Of a stretch of DNA of 64,000 nt, positions 44,479 to 54,514 are shown piece after piece; the first letter of the stretch is position 1, and the number at the start of each line of letters is the position of its first letter. Location: contig JACPPJ010000054.1 in NCBI GenBank assembly GCA_016191085.1, positions 1-64,000 of the forward strand. The letters are read 5' to 3'. The translations under genes were made by a program, and so were the position numbers. The notes under the pieces were generated by a model that saw only the letters and a list, made by a program, of their open reading frames with translations, made no database searches and was not told the DNA's origin. The stretch comes from Acidobacteriota bacterium (GTDB lineage: Bacteria > Acidobacteriota > Terriglobia > 2-12-FULL-54-10).

Positions 44479-45933
44479 CTAGGAGCCCGGCTGCCGGACA
44501 GGCTGAGTTTCCGCCTGTGATGAAGAATCATATTCCTCAATCAGCTTCCAAAGGCCCGGACTGAGCGCAGGCAGATAATCCAACCATGAAAGCACGCCAT
44601 CTCGTACCGGGAACTCGGGATATCGTCGTTGAACTTGATCCTCAAAATACCGACCCATCCGCGCCATCATCTTGAGGTTCTGAACTACGGTGCGTCCGAT
44701 GGCATCCACTACTTCTTCGCGATGCTTCCAGAGGTATTGCAGCACATTGAGAAGTTTCGGTTGCAGATCAGGGTCGTCCGCTTCCAGAACCAGATGTGGC
44801 TGCCCCCGCTCGCGCATGAGGTTGCGAATGCGCTCGTCCATCGTAACCCCCGCCGAGGCTACCAGGCCCGGCATGGATGTGACAATGCCGTGGTACCGGG
44901 ACGAGATCATGAGATGGCTGAAGCGCAGGATGCTCACGAGCTGGTACATATCATACTTGTCTGAGGAGAAAACCGGCAGGCCGCCTAGCTTGGCAGAAAG
45001 AGCTTGGCAGGGCGCGGTATCCAATCTCTCCATAGCGACCAGGATCGGGAATACGTCATGTTCTCTACGAAACGAGTCTACTGCGGTTGCGAATGCGATT
45101 ATATACCGCTTGTACTGCGCCTCCGCTTTTGGCCCGGAGTTATGGAAATAGATCGAGCGGTAGTGGCTCTCGCGGAATGCTCCCGTCAAGCCGTACGCAA
45201 GCCCTTTGGTCAACGAAGCTCTCACGGGCCAACAAAATGGATTGATCGGACAGATAACCAGTACCGGTTGCCTGCCATCCCATCCCACGTCTGCCAGTGT
45301 TTTCGTCCCATATTCCAGCCCGTGTGGCTCAAACGTCCAAGCCGTGTCGGTACCGAGTTCAGCAGGAACGCCCAAATCACGCAGCACTGTTCGAGACTCC
45401 TCATTACGCGTGATGACGAAAGAGTCGCGGCAATACCGTGCGCACATGGCGCTAAGAAATCCGTCCATGTGCCCGGCCTCGGCACCGTATCCAACTGACA
45501 CCTTGTTCTGAGCAGAGGCTATTCCAAGCGAGCCGATCATCATCGCCGTGAGCGCGTTTGCGAATTTGCTCTTGAACATCGAGCCTTCGCAGGCCACCAC
45601 CCCGTGATGCTTCTTCACTTCGCTATACAGAAAGGGCGGGAAAATATCCGGCAACTTGACCTGGGTTGCGTCGCCGAAGTAGCCCCTCGAATAATCGAAA
45701 TTCTGAGTCATCACGCTCAGGTGCACGTTTTTGGCTCCCAGTACGCGGCGCACCTGGCGCAGCATCTCTTCCACGCGGACATCCGAGCCCGTATTGCGAG
45801 TTCCGTTGTAACCGGCAAAGAGCAGCTTGAGTTTCGTGCCCGGCGTCCAGGGTTGCCCCCCGCCCAGCATCCACTCAAGCCGCGACAGCTCGATGAGGAT
45901 GCTGACCCACATTTCCAGCACCTCATCCATCAT
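44479..45933 (-). CDS. polysaccharide pyruvyl transferase family protein
   Basis: 484 residues from the ATG overlapping the previous stop (ATGA). N-terminal [15 protein letters not shown] matches the GYxGxxNxGD pattern that starts this family. Later DTAWTFEP and [13 protein letters not shown] near the end fit the conserved D-x-A-W and S-x-R-(F/Y)-H-G blocks. Family enzymes put ketal-pyruvate on sugars of cell-surface polymers, but many relatives are of unknown activity. Membership in a lipid operon is unusual: it might decorate a lipid-linked head group (inference). Confidence 0.75.
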   Translation of the reverse strand: MMDEVLEMWVSILIELSRLEWMLGGGQPWTPGTKLKLLFAGYNGTRNTGSDVRVEEMLRQVRRVLGAKNVHLSVMTQNFDYSRGYFGDATQVKLPDIFPPFLYSEVKKHHGVVACEGSMFKSKFANALTAMMIGSLGIASAQNKVSVGYGAEAGHMDGFLSAMCARYCRDSFVITRNEESRTVLRDLGVPAELGTDTAWTFEPHGLEYGTKTLADVGWDGRQPVLVICPINPFCWPVRASLTKGLAYGLTGAFRESHYRSIYFHNSGPKAEAQYKRYIIAFATAVDSFRREHDVFPILVAMERLDTAPCQALSAKLGGLPVFSSDKYDMYQLVSILRFSHLMISSRYHGIVTSMPGLVASAGVTMDERIRNLMRERGQPHLVLEADDPDLQPKLLNVLQYLWKHREEVVDAIGRTVVQNLKMMARMGRYFEDQVQRRYPEFPVRDGVLSWLDYLPALSPGLWKLIEEYDSSSQAETQPVRQPGS

Positions 45934-47063
45934 CCAACAGACCCTCCAGCCGCTTCGGGCCACGCTTGGTAGGGATAGGTGAAGTGTTGCTCCTTGCTGA
46001 ATTTCAACAGGGCGTAGCTGTAGTCCGAAAACGGCGCGGGAACACGTCGCAGCTCGGACACCACTCGCGTATTGTCGAACACGGTATTCCAGACCAGGTA
46101 TGGAATGAAAACTTTCAGAAGCGACGCGACGTGTCCAACGGCGCCTCGTGTATTTGCAAGGCTGTTTGCAAGGGCCGTGAATGGTGCTTCCGCCGATGGC
46201 AGGTAGATACGCTTGGGTTTTCGCTGGATGGCGGCAAGATTGTCTGTCAGCTCCTGAAAGGTTTGCGACCGTGTGCCGGAAGATAGGTGGTAAATGTCGT
46301 GTTGCGGCTCCTCTTTCTCATGGAGCGTGACAACCGCATCAGCGACGAAGTCCACAGGGACGATGTCGATTCGGTCGGTAGGCCGGAACGGTAGCACCGG
46401 TAATGCTGCGAGAAATACGAACGCGCGCACCATGTCGAATTGAGTCGTCTCGCCGCGCTGGCTGTCGCCCAGCACGATGCTAGGCCGGAAAATGGTTCTC
46501 GGCACGTCGGCGAGTAACTCGCGAATCATGTGCTCGCAGAACTTCTTCGTCCGGGCGTAAGGATCGTAATCGGAACGGTTCCAGTCGATCGCCTGATCTT
46601 CCTGTACTACCTCGTTCTTCCGATGTCCTGCCACCGCGACAGTGCTCACGTGACTAAAGCGCCGCAAGCCGTGATGATCCCTGGCGCGCGAGGCTAACTG
46701 GACGACTTCTAACGTGCCGCGCAAGTTCACATTCAGGCAACTCTTTTCCGACTTGCGGTTCAGAGATGCGGCGCAGTGGATGACAGAATCGGTCGAGCTT
46801 ACCAGACGCGAATAATCCGCGTCTTCCAAACCAAAACGTGAGCTGGTCAGGTCTCCGAGGAAAAGCGAGATTTGTGTTTTCAGATAATGGTGAAATCTCG
46901 GGAAGTCCAGATGCAACTGCAGCGCGCGCCAGAGGCGCTCCTGCGCTTCCCGGAGAGTCTTGGCGCGAATCAGGAGGTTCAGCGTTCCGGTGTAATTCTC
47001 CAGGAGGCGTGCAGCAAGGTGGGCACCGATGTACCCGGTGGAACCGGTCAGGAACGTGGCCAT
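45930..47063 (-). CDS. NAD(P)-binding thioester-reductase-like extended SDR
   Basis: 377 residues from the ATG beginning [13 protein letters not shown]; the open frame continues 57 codons upstream inside the acyl-reductase gene. [11 protein letters not shown] (7-17) binds the cofactor, and the catalytic YARTK is near 175-179. It matches the NAD-binding 4 group (carboxylate/thioester reductase, fatty acyl reductase). It might reduce an acyl-ACP or acyl-CoA to aldehyde while the larger neighbour goes on to alcohol, or act in alcohol oxidation. It overlaps the acyl-reductase gene by 16 bases and the next gene by four. Confidence 0.83.
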   Translation of the reverse strand: MATFLTGSTGYIGAHLAARLLENYTGTLNLLIRAKTLREAQERLWRALQLHLDFPRFHHYLKTQISLFLGDLTSSRFGLEDADYSRLVSSTDSVIHCAASLNRKSEKSCLNVNLRGTLEVVQLASRARDHHGLRRFSHVSTVAVAGHRKNEVVQEDQAIDWNRSDYDPYARTKKFCEHMIRELLADVPRTIFRPSIVLGDSQRGETTQFDMVRAFVFLAALPVLPFRPTDRIDIVPVDFVADAVVTLHEKEEPQHDIYHLSSGTRSQTFQELTDNLAAIQRKPKRIYLPSAEAPFTALANSLANTRGAVGHVASLLKVFIPYLVWNTVFDNTRVVSELRRVPAPFSDYSYALLKFSKEQHFTYPYQAWPEAAGGSVG

Positions 47064-49423
47064 GTCGCTAGGGGTCTCTCCTGGCCCCGCTTGCCGTTGT
47101 CGGCGCGATCGGGGACGCTCATCACCTGCAAACGAAACGGTCTGGGCGGCCGTTCCGGCAGCGGACGGCCTTCGATCAAAGGGTACGACCATTTGCGCTG
47201 TGCGGGGATATGGATGTTGATCCAATATTCCCACCAGTCAATCGCGCATGGATTGTAAGAAAAGGCTGTTCTTTCCTCAGGCACCAAGGCCGCTGAGAGC
47301 AGTTTCACATTCTCAGTTTCAAATACCTGCTCATTCAGAAGAATGAATGGCTCGTAAAGCTCGATCAGTTTTTCCACGCGAATCAGGCTGCGTTCGGCGC
47401 GTTCGAGTGGCGGGCGGATCATCGGCAACGGGCCCGCGGTCTTTTTCAGCGCGCGCACGATCGCCTTTTGTACGGGCGCAGACAGCTTCTTGTAACGAGC
47501 CTTGGAGACAGGTATGGTTTCAAACCGCAATCGTAGCCAGCGGTCCAGGCCGCCGCGCGCGCGAAAGTATTTCCGATGCGCCAGGCAAGTCAACTCAATG
47601 GAGCGCCGCATATCGCATGGATTGTCGGCGGACGTCGCCAGTTGATACAGCTTTTCATGACAGCGTTGGACGAGCGCGGTGGCGATCAGCGTCATGCCGC
47701 GGCAAACCATATCGACGGGGATGATGTCCAGGCATTTGCGCTCGTTCGTGGGAAGCTGGCGAAAGTAGGTCCCCAGCAGATAGGAGAGCGGCGCGGAGGT
47801 GTTGATGCCCTCATTCCAACCTTCGAACGGTTGGTGAGTCGAACTTTCGACGATGGAAGGCCGCACGATCGCGATCGGCAGATCGCCGCCCAATGTCTGT
47901 ATGAGCGATTCTGCAAGGCTCTTCGTAAAGGTATAAGTGTTGGGCCAGCCGAGCTCTTGTGCGCGCCGTGTTCCGGCTTTGGTCAGATGTTTCCTGAGCC
48001 ACCGGATACGGTGCTTGCGAATCTGGTTCTCCAGCGTCGCCCCTGAAAGCTTCTCGCCGCCTGAGCCTTTCTTCGTTACCAGCCGCCGTAATTCCTCCGC
48101 TACAGCGGGAGTAGTGGATTTGACTTCAATCTCCTCGACCGTTTGGCGCAAGCGGCGCCACTCCGCTTCCGCACTGTAGTTTTTCTCGCCAATAGGAGTG
48201 TAGTTTGGCTGGAGATCTTCGGTGATGCGTCCGTCGCGACTGCCCACCACAAAGCACGTGGAGAGATGCATCAGCGCGGCGCGTTCGCTCTGCCGGATGA
48301 ATTCGACGAGATGGACAGCTCCGTCGACATTTGTCGCCAACGCGTCGCGGAGGTCGGGGTTAAAATCCACCAGGCCTGCGCTGTTCACCACCACATCGAG
48401 CGACCGGCCCAGGTGCTGACGGCTCTCCGCGTCCATTCCCAACCCCGGTTGCGACACGTCACCCTCAATTACTTCTATCCTTTCACTAAGGAAGCGCGGT
48501 AAATCCTCCCCGTACCGCTGATGAAGAGCGTCAAAGATGGGCGACTCTTGCACAATTTTTTCAAAGCGCCGGAGAGCACTGAGCGGTCCTTGGCGTCGAA
48601 CGAGGAGATAGACTTTTCCGATCTCCGGTACGTCGGTCAGCAGATGAATCAACCAAACTTTTCCTATAAATCCAGTGACGCCGATCAGCAGGATGTTCTT
48701 GCCCGCCAGCGATTCTCGCACCGAGAGTCGTTCGACTTTGCGCTTTGAATCCCATTGCAGCACCGGTCTGGCGATATTGGCCTTCGGCCGGCGTGCAGGC
48801 ATGATCGCACCGTTTACAACGTCGGGCGACATATCCGTTCCGATGTCCCTGGCGAACTGCTCGCGCGAGATTCTGCCGTCGCTGCCGCTGCGCCGCACAC
48901 CTGCAAAGATGCCGCGAGGACGAATGACGGGGTCGAGTAGACGCCCGGTAGCCAGTCCGTCTCGAAATTCCAGCCGGTTCGCCATCAGCTTGTCTACGCC
49001 GAGATGCGCGGCCAGCGGCCTCATTACGTGAGCCAGCCCTTGGCTAACCAACACAACATTCGGATCAGCGGCCATATACTCCCGAAGCTTTTCCATGCCG
49101 CCAGGTTTTAACCGCGGTTTCAGTACATAGTGAAAATATTCTTCGCCCAGGAGATCTAGCCGGTCATGGCTGACGCCGCGCAGCAATACGTGCAGGACAC
49201 GGGTAGCAAACACGCGGTTGCAGGCATAAAGAAAAGGTCGGAAGAGCGCTAACAATCCCACGCCGCCGCGCCTCATCCAGCGTTCAAAAAAACTTTGTGC
49301 ATTCCAAGTGAAAAACGCGACAGGCCGTACGGCGCTGAGGTTCAACAGACTGCCCTCGACGCGCCAGAAGGTAGCGGAAGCGTGCACAGAATCTGAGGCT
49401 TGCTCGCCAAACGATCTTGCCAT
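47048..49423 (-). CDS. fatty acyl-CoA reductase with degenerate HAD-like N-terminal domain
   Basis: 791 residues. Residues 240-790 form a fatty acyl-CoA reductase: cofactor motif GVTGFIGK (248-255), active-site YTFTK (497-501) and the male-sterility C-terminal region ([16 protein letters not shown]). It reduces fatty acyl thioesters to alcohol (or aldehyde) with NAD(P)H. Residues 15-175 look like a SerB-type HAD phosphatase fused in front: [20 protein letters not shown] resembles the FFDxEGTLL start but has Arg21 where the nucleophile Asp should be. VLVSQG would be motif II. So the HAD part is probably inactive and structural or regulatory. First gene of the nine-gene operon; promoter at 49484-49512. 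The ATG has a weak ribosome-binding site. Confidence 0.88.
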   Translation of the reverse strand: MARSFGEQASDSVHASATFWRVEGSLLNLSAVRPVAFFTWNAQSFFERWMRRGGVGLLALFRPFLYACNRVFATRVLHVLLRGVSHDRLDLLGEEYFHYVLKPRLKPGGMEKLREYMAADPNVVLVSQGLAHVMRPLAAHLGVDKLMANRLEFRDGLATGRLLDPVIRPRGIFAGVRRSGSDGRISREQFARDIGTDMSPDVVNGAIMPARRPKANIARPVLQWDSKRKVERLSVRESLAGKNILLIGVTGFIGKVWLIHLLTDVPEIGKVYLLVRRQGPLSALRRFEKIVQESPIFDALHQRYGEDLPRFLSERIEVIEGDVSQPGLGMDAESRQHLGRSLDVVVNSAGLVDFNPDLRDALATNVDGAVHLVEFIRQSERAALMHLSTCFVVGSRDGRITEDLQPNYTPIGEKNYSAEAEWRRLRQTVEEIEVKSTTPAVAEELRRLVTKKGSGGEKLSGATLENQIRKHRIRWLRKHLTKAGTRRAQELGWPNTYTFTKSLAESLIQTLGGDLPIAIVRPSIVESSTHQPFEGWNEGINTSAPLSYLLGTYFRQLPTNERKCLDIIPVDMVCRGMTLIATALVQRCHEKLYQLATSADNPCDMRRSIELTCLAHRKYFRARGGLDRWLRLRFETIPVSKARYKKLSAPVQKAIVRALKKTAGPLPMIRPPLERAERSLIRVEKLIELYEPFILLNEQVFETENVKLLSAALVPEERTAFSYNPCAIDWWEYWINIHIPAQRKWSYPLIEGRPLPERPPRPFRLQVMSVPDRADNGKRGQERPLATWPRS

Positions 49424-49483
49424 GTATGCAACTCGGAGCCGCGCTCATCGCGCTGACGCATTCGGTCCTAAGCCGAACGTAGA

Positions 49484-49512
49484 ATTTTATGCGAGCGGTA
49501 AACCCAATTCAA
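49484..49512 (-). promoter_or_regulatory. sigma-70-like promoter of the lipid operon
   Basis: On the minus strand TTGAAT (49512-49507) and TAAAAT (49489-49484) are 17 bases apart, about 60 bases before the acyl-reductase ATG. The -10 box matches 5/6 and the -35 box 4/6. Just downstream, TTCGG and CCGAA (49461-49477) form a short inverted repeat near the expected start of transcription. Confidence 0.5.
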
Positions 49513-49558
49513 CACTCCCCGCCGCCGTAGGTTGGCGCAAGCGCCGCGAACAGGTAAG

Positions 49559-50809
49559 TTATTGATTCCAGTTTCGGGCAAAATCGCTGATGCGGCCGAT
49601 CGCCTTGCGGAGAGTCTCCTCCGGCGGGAGGAATACCATTCTGAAATGTTTGGTTCCTGGCTGCTGTCCGAAACCGGAGCCGGGCACCACGATCACGCCG
49701 GTTTGCCGGATCAGATCGGCAACGAACTCCTGGTCGGTGCGTGAAATTTCAAGTCGCGGAAACGCGTAGAATGCCGCCTGCGGAGTGAAACAACTCACGT
49801 TCGGGATGGAGGTCAGCAGCGACATGGCAAGATCGCGCCGCTTCTTGAGCTTTTCGACCATAAGCGCAATGTGGCTCTGATCGCCTTCGAGTGCCGGCCT
49901 CACCGCGAATTGCGATGGCTGGTTGGAACACAGCCGGACTCGCAACATTTTCGCAATCGCTTCGCGATACGCGGCGACTTCCTGCTCATGTCCGGACAGA
50001 ATTCCCCAGCCCGTTCGAAAACCCGGGACCAGGTAGGCCTTGGACAGTCCATTAAAAGTCACAACCGGCTGATCGGGGGCCAAAGATGCCAGCGGCACAT
50101 ATTCGCTCTCGTCGAACAGAAGTTTGTCGTAGATTTCATCGGAGACGGCAACCAGACCGTGCCTGGCCGCAAGATTCAGAATCTCTTTCAATAACTCTTT
50201 CCGGCAGATCGCGCCGGTTGGGTTATTGGGGTTCATCACAACAATTCCGCGAGTCCGGCTGTTAACGAGCTTCGCCATCTCCCCCACGTCGGGCTGCCAA
50301 GCGTTTGCTTCGTCCAGGTGGTAGTAAACCGGCATGCAGCCAAGCTTAGCGAGAGTGGCTTCGTACAGGGGGTATCCCGGCGCGGGAATCAGCATATTAT
50401 CGCCGGGATCGAGCAGAGCAGCCATTGAGACTTCAATTCCCTCGCTAACGCCGGACGTGACAAAAATCTCCTGAATATTCCGCACGCCGCGGCTGTTCGC
50501 TTCGCGGCGGATGGCCTCGACTGCTTCCTCAACACCGAGAGACGGCGCGTAGCCGTTGTGCCCCGCGAGCATAGCCCGGTAAGTGGCCTCGATGATGTGC
50601 CGCGGCGTTTGAAAATCGTAGAGTATCGGATCGCCGATATTTAGGCGCACAAGCTCTTTGCCCGCTGCTTTGGCCTGTTCAGCGAGCAGCATGATATCCC
50701 GAATCGCGTACCGGATTCGGGTGGATCTCTCGGATGGTTTCAGCTCGATTGACGAGACACTTGACGCGCCATGTCGTCCGGCAACCTGTATTGGAGCTTG
50801 TTCGTTCAT
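49559..50809 (-). CDS. class I pyridoxal-phosphate aminotransferase (alanine/aspartate type)
   Basis: 416 residues from the ATG beginning MNEQAPIQV. Another ATG 27 codons earlier is possible, and neither has a clear ribosome-binding site. The cofactor Lys is in SKAYLVPGFRTGW (about residue 260). Other signs are LNIGDP, NGYAPSLGVEEAVEAI, NPNNPTGAI and DEIYDKLLF. It resembles AlaA-like alanine transaminases (RYAIRDIMLLAEQAKAAGKELVRLNIGDP). It is placed between an HD-GYP gene and the lipid operon in the same direction. 135 bases and a separate promoter lie between it and the operon. Confidence 0.9.
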   Translation of the reverse strand: MNEQAPIQVAGRHGASSVSSIELKPSERSTRIRYAIRDIMLLAEQAKAAGKELVRLNIGDPILYDFQTPRHIIEATYRAMLAGHNGYAPSLGVEEAVEAIRREANSRGVRNIQEIFVTSGVSEGIEVSMAALLDPGDNMLIPAPGYPLYEATLAKLGCMPVYYHLDEANAWQPDVGEMAKLVNSRTRGIVVMNPNNPTGAICRKELLKEILNLAARHGLVAVSDEIYDKLLFDESEYVPLASLAPDQPVVTFNGLSKAYLVPGFRTGWGILSGHEQEVAAYREAIAKMLRVRLCSNQPSQFAVRPALEGDQSHIALMVEKLKKRRDLAMSLLTSIPNVSCFTPQAAFYAFPRLEISRTDQEFVADLIRQTGVIVVPGSGFGQQPGTKHFRMVFLPPEETLRKAIGRISDFARNWNQ

Positions 50810-50914
50810 CACCATCAATAATGCACCGAAACCCGGCTTCTGTAAAAGAATATCGGAGAACGCAATGTGTAACTGGGGAGCATCCATCACGCTGGCAGCG
50901 GAACGCGAAAAGAT

Positions 50915-52639
50915 CTAAACCATGGCGGCGACCCGATTGATTCGCAACTGCCCGTTCTTGAATGCTGCGTCCAGCGCGGCGGCAGCTTGTGCGTCATACC
51001 GCTTCTCGTGAGACATGATGTGCTCGATGGCCACGGCTGGATCCATGGCGGATTGATAGGGGCGGTTAGTGGTCATGGCATCAAATGTGTCGGCAACTGC
51101 GATGATACGCGCCATCAGCGGAATCTGGTCTGCTTGCAGCCCGAAAGGATAACCTCGGCCATCCAGGGACTCATGGTGCAACTCGATTCCGGGAACCATC
51201 TCGGCCAGTTGCGCCACGCGCCGTGCTATGGTGGCGCCCTTCTGCGGGTGCTGCCGCATAATCTCGAACTCCTCCTGCGTGAGAAATCCAGGCTTCTTGA
51301 GAATCTTGTCTTCAATGCCGATCTTGCCAACATCGTGCAATAAGGCTGAGATACGGATGTTTTCGATCTCCTCCTCCGGCAATCCCATGTGCGTAGCAAT
51401 CATGGCCGAGTATCGCGACACGCGTTCGGAGTGGCCGTGGGTATAGGGGTCCTTCTCGTCCACGGCCGTGGCAATCATGCGAATGGAATCGAGGAACAAC
51501 TTGCGATTCCGCTCCGCCGCATCCTTCAGTTGCTGAACGTAGCGCTCCAGATCAGAGCTCATGGAGTTGAAGGTGGATGCCAGTTCGCCCATTTCCGTGC
51601 GGCTGCGCAACTTGATCCTTCCTGAGAAGTCTCCGCGAGCGATGGCGCGGCTGGCGTCCGTCAGAATCCTGATCGGATGAACGATGCGCAGACTTAACGA
51701 GTAGGAAAGCGCCAGGGCCACGATCAACGCTATGATCCCCCAGTTAGTCGTAGCGGAGATCATTTCGCCGACCGTGGCGTAAGCGTCGCTGCGTTTCTTT
51801 TGTGCCACTACTGCCCAGCCCAGCGACTGCACCGGACAGTAGGTGCCAACCATGGGAATGGATTCTCCTGCCACGTTCAGGTCAAAAGAACTGGTCGCCG
51901 CCGCCTTGTAGCCTCCTTGCGTGAGAAACATCTGCACGATCGGCGATCCACCCATCTCCTGGCCGAGAGAGTTGTCTTTGAGGTTGGGGCTGAGGACTAA
52001 GCGTCCCGCCCGGTCTACCACGAATGCTTCCAACCCCCGGGTGCTGCTCGATTGAAGGCGTTCCACCAGAAACTGCAGATTCACGACAATCGCCACCATG
52101 CCCTGGAACTGGTCGGCATGTATGACGGGAATCGAGCAAAGCATGGCGGGAAATTGCGTCCCCTGCTGCGAGATCAACACCGGATCGCTTTGATACTCGC
52201 GGCGCTGCTGCGACGCGGCAAAGGCTCTCTCCAGCATTTTGACCATGAAGGGATCATTTTCACCGGTGCTGTTGCCAGCCTGTATCCCCCGTCCAGTGGC
52301 GTCAAGATAGGTGACGTATACGATGTGATGGGCTGGGTTTACGAAGCGTTCCAATGCGGTGCGCAGCTCCGGGCTATTCGATATCCATTCGCCGCCAGTG
52401 AAACTGGCGTGAATGCGTAACACCCGGTCGAGCATGCTAAGAAGCTGGTGAAAGTTTTCGTGGTAAATCGAGATTTCGTCCGCGATGGAGCGCGTGGTGG
52501 TGTTCTGGATTTCCTGCTCGTTGGTTTCCAGCGCCTGACGATTCAGGGCCAGCATCTTCAGTGAGTAGAAGAGCAGCGGCCCAACGCTCGCCAGCACTAG
52601 CACGGCCAGAATCACGTACAGAAACCGAATTCGCTTCAT
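50915..52639 (-). CDS. membrane HD-GYP protein with Cache sensor and HAMP linker
   Basis: 574 residues from the second ATG (AAGGA five bases before). The order is transmembrane segment (about 7-28), periplasmic double-Cache sensor (about 40-290), second transmembrane segment (about 300-320), HAMP (about 322-375), and an HD-GYP domain with LLHDVGKIGIEDKILKKPG and HHESLDGRGYP. All catalytic residues are present. It should hydrolyse cyclic di-GMP to GMP or pGpG in response to an extracellular ligand. HD and HHE are about 55 residues apart, as usual, unlike the enzyme at 22441-24417. Transcribed in the same direction as the aminotransferase. Confidence 0.92.
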   Translation of the reverse strand: MKRIRFLYVILAVLVLASVGPLLFYSLKMLALNRQALETNEQEIQNTTTRSIADEISIYHENFHQLLSMLDRVLRIHASFTGGEWISNSPELRTALERFVNPAHHIVYVTYLDATGRGIQAGNSTGENDPFMVKMLERAFAASQQRREYQSDPVLISQQGTQFPAMLCSIPVIHADQFQGMVAIVVNLQFLVERLQSSSTRGLEAFVVDRAGRLVLSPNLKDNSLGQEMGGSPIVQMFLTQGGYKAAATSSFDLNVAGESIPMVGTYCPVQSLGWAVVAQKKRSDAYATVGEMISATTNWGIIALIVALALSYSLSLRIVHPIRILTDASRAIARGDFSGRIKLRSRTEMGELASTFNSMSSDLERYVQQLKDAAERNRKLFLDSIRMIATAVDEKDPYTHGHSERVSRYSAMIATHMGLPEEEIENIRISALLHDVGKIGIEDKILKKPGFLTQEEFEIMRQHPQKGATIARRVAQLAEMVPGIELHHESLDGRGYPFGLQADQIPLMARIIAVADTFDAMTTNRPYQSAMDPAVAIEHIMSHEKRYDAQAAAALDAAFKNGQLRINRVAAMV

Positions 52640-52875
52640 GAGCATCCTTTAGGAGGAAAAGCCGCGTGGCCGCAATGCGTTGTAATTGTAGATAATTGCC
52701 GCCCCCCGCCGCAAGCGGAAAGGCCGGTTTGCATATGTTTCAGGGAGTTAGGAATATTGAACGCAATAGCGTCCGCAGCCAGAGAGCATCATGCCATCGT
52801 CGGTAATGCATTTTGGCGGTTGCAATGTCGCGTACATTGCCGGGATTTGGGCTCCGATCTTGATTCTGCCACCAA

Positions 52876-52904
52876 TTGCTAACGGGACGAAGCGGTGCTA
52901 GAAT
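52876..52904 (+). promoter_or_regulatory. putative promoter of the secreted metallopeptidase gene
   Basis: TTGCTA and TAGAAT are 17 bases apart, matching 4/6 and 5/6. The leader to the ATG at 53074 would be about 165 bases. The remainder of 52640-53073 contains no gene that I recognise. Confidence 0.3.
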
Positions 52905-53073
52905 CGGCACACATTTCGCCGTAAGCCCACAGGCACGAATGTAGAGGACTCCATGTTCCATCCGTGGACGCTGGCCTCAGTGGGTTCCGCTTTAATTTCC
53001 GAATCCCTGTTCATCAATCTACCAAACGCGTCCCAAATGGAATATGACGTCCACACCCACTACGGAGAATTAC

Positions 53074-54402
53074 ATGCACCTGACCCGATTCCTGCTCACA
53101 ACTGTTTTGGTGATCTATTCCGTCAGTGTTCCGCTTGCACACAGCCAATCCATGCCAGCAACCGCACAGACCGACTTCTACTTTGCTCATATTACTGACG
53201 GCGGCAGCGACGATGAAAAATGGACCACGCAGATTCGGTTTGTAAACTCAAATCCGTTTGCGGTCAGTGGCAATTTGCAGTTTTATTCTCAGGATGGGAC
53301 TCCGCTGCTTGTGGATCTGGGTGGAGGGTCCTTCAGTTCATTCGGTGAGCCGGTGCCTGCTTTCGGCTCCCTGCTTCTCGAAACAAAAGGTACTTCCCCA
53401 GTTCTTAGGACCGGATTCGCAAAGGGAACGTTTGACGCGCCCGTCCAGGCTACGGCCGAATTTCGGCTGTGGAAAAACGGCCGTTTCGGTACTGGCGTCA
53501 GCGTAGATGGTATTTCACCCAACACACAGTTTGTCACTTTCGCCGACTCATCGAGTGGGATAGCAGTGGCAAACCCCAATAGCTCTGCCGTCTCTTGTAC
53601 AGTCCAATTCTTAAACGCTAGCGGGTTTATCGTCAAAAAGGACAGCATTTCGTTGGGTCCGCTGAATCAAACCGCATTTGTTCTTGGGTCGCGCTTCGCT
53701 TTGCCGGACAACTCCACCGGCTCTGCGTACGTCGGTTGTTCACAACCTGTCGCTAGCCTCGCCATTGCGGGAAATAAGAATGGAATAACGGGTTCAATGC
53801 CGAGTGGTGCGTTTGCGGTTCCCAGTAATCAGCAAGCAAGAATCCAAAGGCTTTTTAAGCACCTCGTCAAAGTATTGAACGCTGTTCCGAATAATGAGCT
53901 TTCCGTTGGCCAAGTCAATCTGCGAATCGGTAGTTCACTAATCTTGAACGCTTCCGCAATTACATCCAGCAACCTGGTATTTGTTGAACTTGCTGTCGCG
54001 GAACTGTTGGCAGATTCCGATAGCGAATTGGCATACGTTATCGCACACGAACTCGGCCATATTTTCCAGGCGTCAAAAGGTCTCCAGTTCTATGCTTCCA
54101 ACCGGGAGCTTGATGCGGACAGATTTGCCGTTGTAGCTGCTCTCTGGGCTGGGTATGACCCATATGCGGGAGCAGGTGCATTGGGCAAGCTGGCAATGGT
54201 GACGGTTAATACCAGCATTAACGCACAACTTTTCGACAATCTCACTGATCCACATACTTCCTTCTCAAATCGAATGGGGAGCATGTACAGCTTGATTGTT
54301 TCTGCGTGCTCATCTCCCGATTGGGATGCGTTTTGTTCCAGTACTCGGAACACATTGCATCCTCACATGCCGACACCGCTCGGCGTATCTGCAACGCAGT
54401 GA
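53074..54402 (+). CDS. secreted M48-like zinc metallopeptidase with N-terminal beta domain
   Basis: 442 residues from the ATG after GGAG (six-base gap); the frame opens ten codons earlier. The signal peptide is about 1-25 (ending AHSQS). Residues 30-240 are beta-rich and of unknown fold (IRFVNSNPFAVSG, IAVANPNSSAVSCTVQFLN). The peptidase core follows: VIAHELGHIFQ (HExxH, about 325-335) and NRELDADRFAV with the third zinc ligand Glu, as in M48 peptidases. It lacks the membrane helices of HtpX, so it probably works in the periplasm or outside the cell. Target unknown. No partner genes; stands alone before coaE. Confidence 0.8.
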   Translation: MHLTRFLLTTVLVIYSVSVPLAHSQSMPATAQTDFYFAHITDGGSDDEKWTTQIRFVNSNPFAVSGNLQFYSQDGTPLLVDLGGGSFSSFGEPVPAFGSLLLETKGTSPVLRTGFAKGTFDAPVQATAEFRLWKNGRFGTGVSVDGISPNTQFVTFADSSSGIAVANPNSSAVSCTVQFLNASGFIVKKDSISLGPLNQTAFVLGSRFALPDNSTGSAYVGCSQPVASLAIAGNKNGITGSMPSGAFAVPSNQQARIQRLFKHLVKVLNAVPNNELSVGQVNLRIGSSLILNASAITSSNLVFVELAVAELLADSDSELAYVIAHELGHIFQASKGLQFYASNRELDADRFAVVAALWAGYDPYAGAGALGKLAMVTVNTSINAQLFDNLTDPHTSFSNRMGSMYSLIVSACSSPDWDAFCSSTRNTLHPHMPTPLGVSATQ

Positions 54403-54514
54403 GGTGGCACACTTCAGTCGTGTCCACATTCGCCAGCACTCCCGTGCTACAATGCTAGGTTTTCACGGGATGCGATGTTGCGCCCGGATCATAGGGAAAA
54501 CCGAGGCATAGCGA

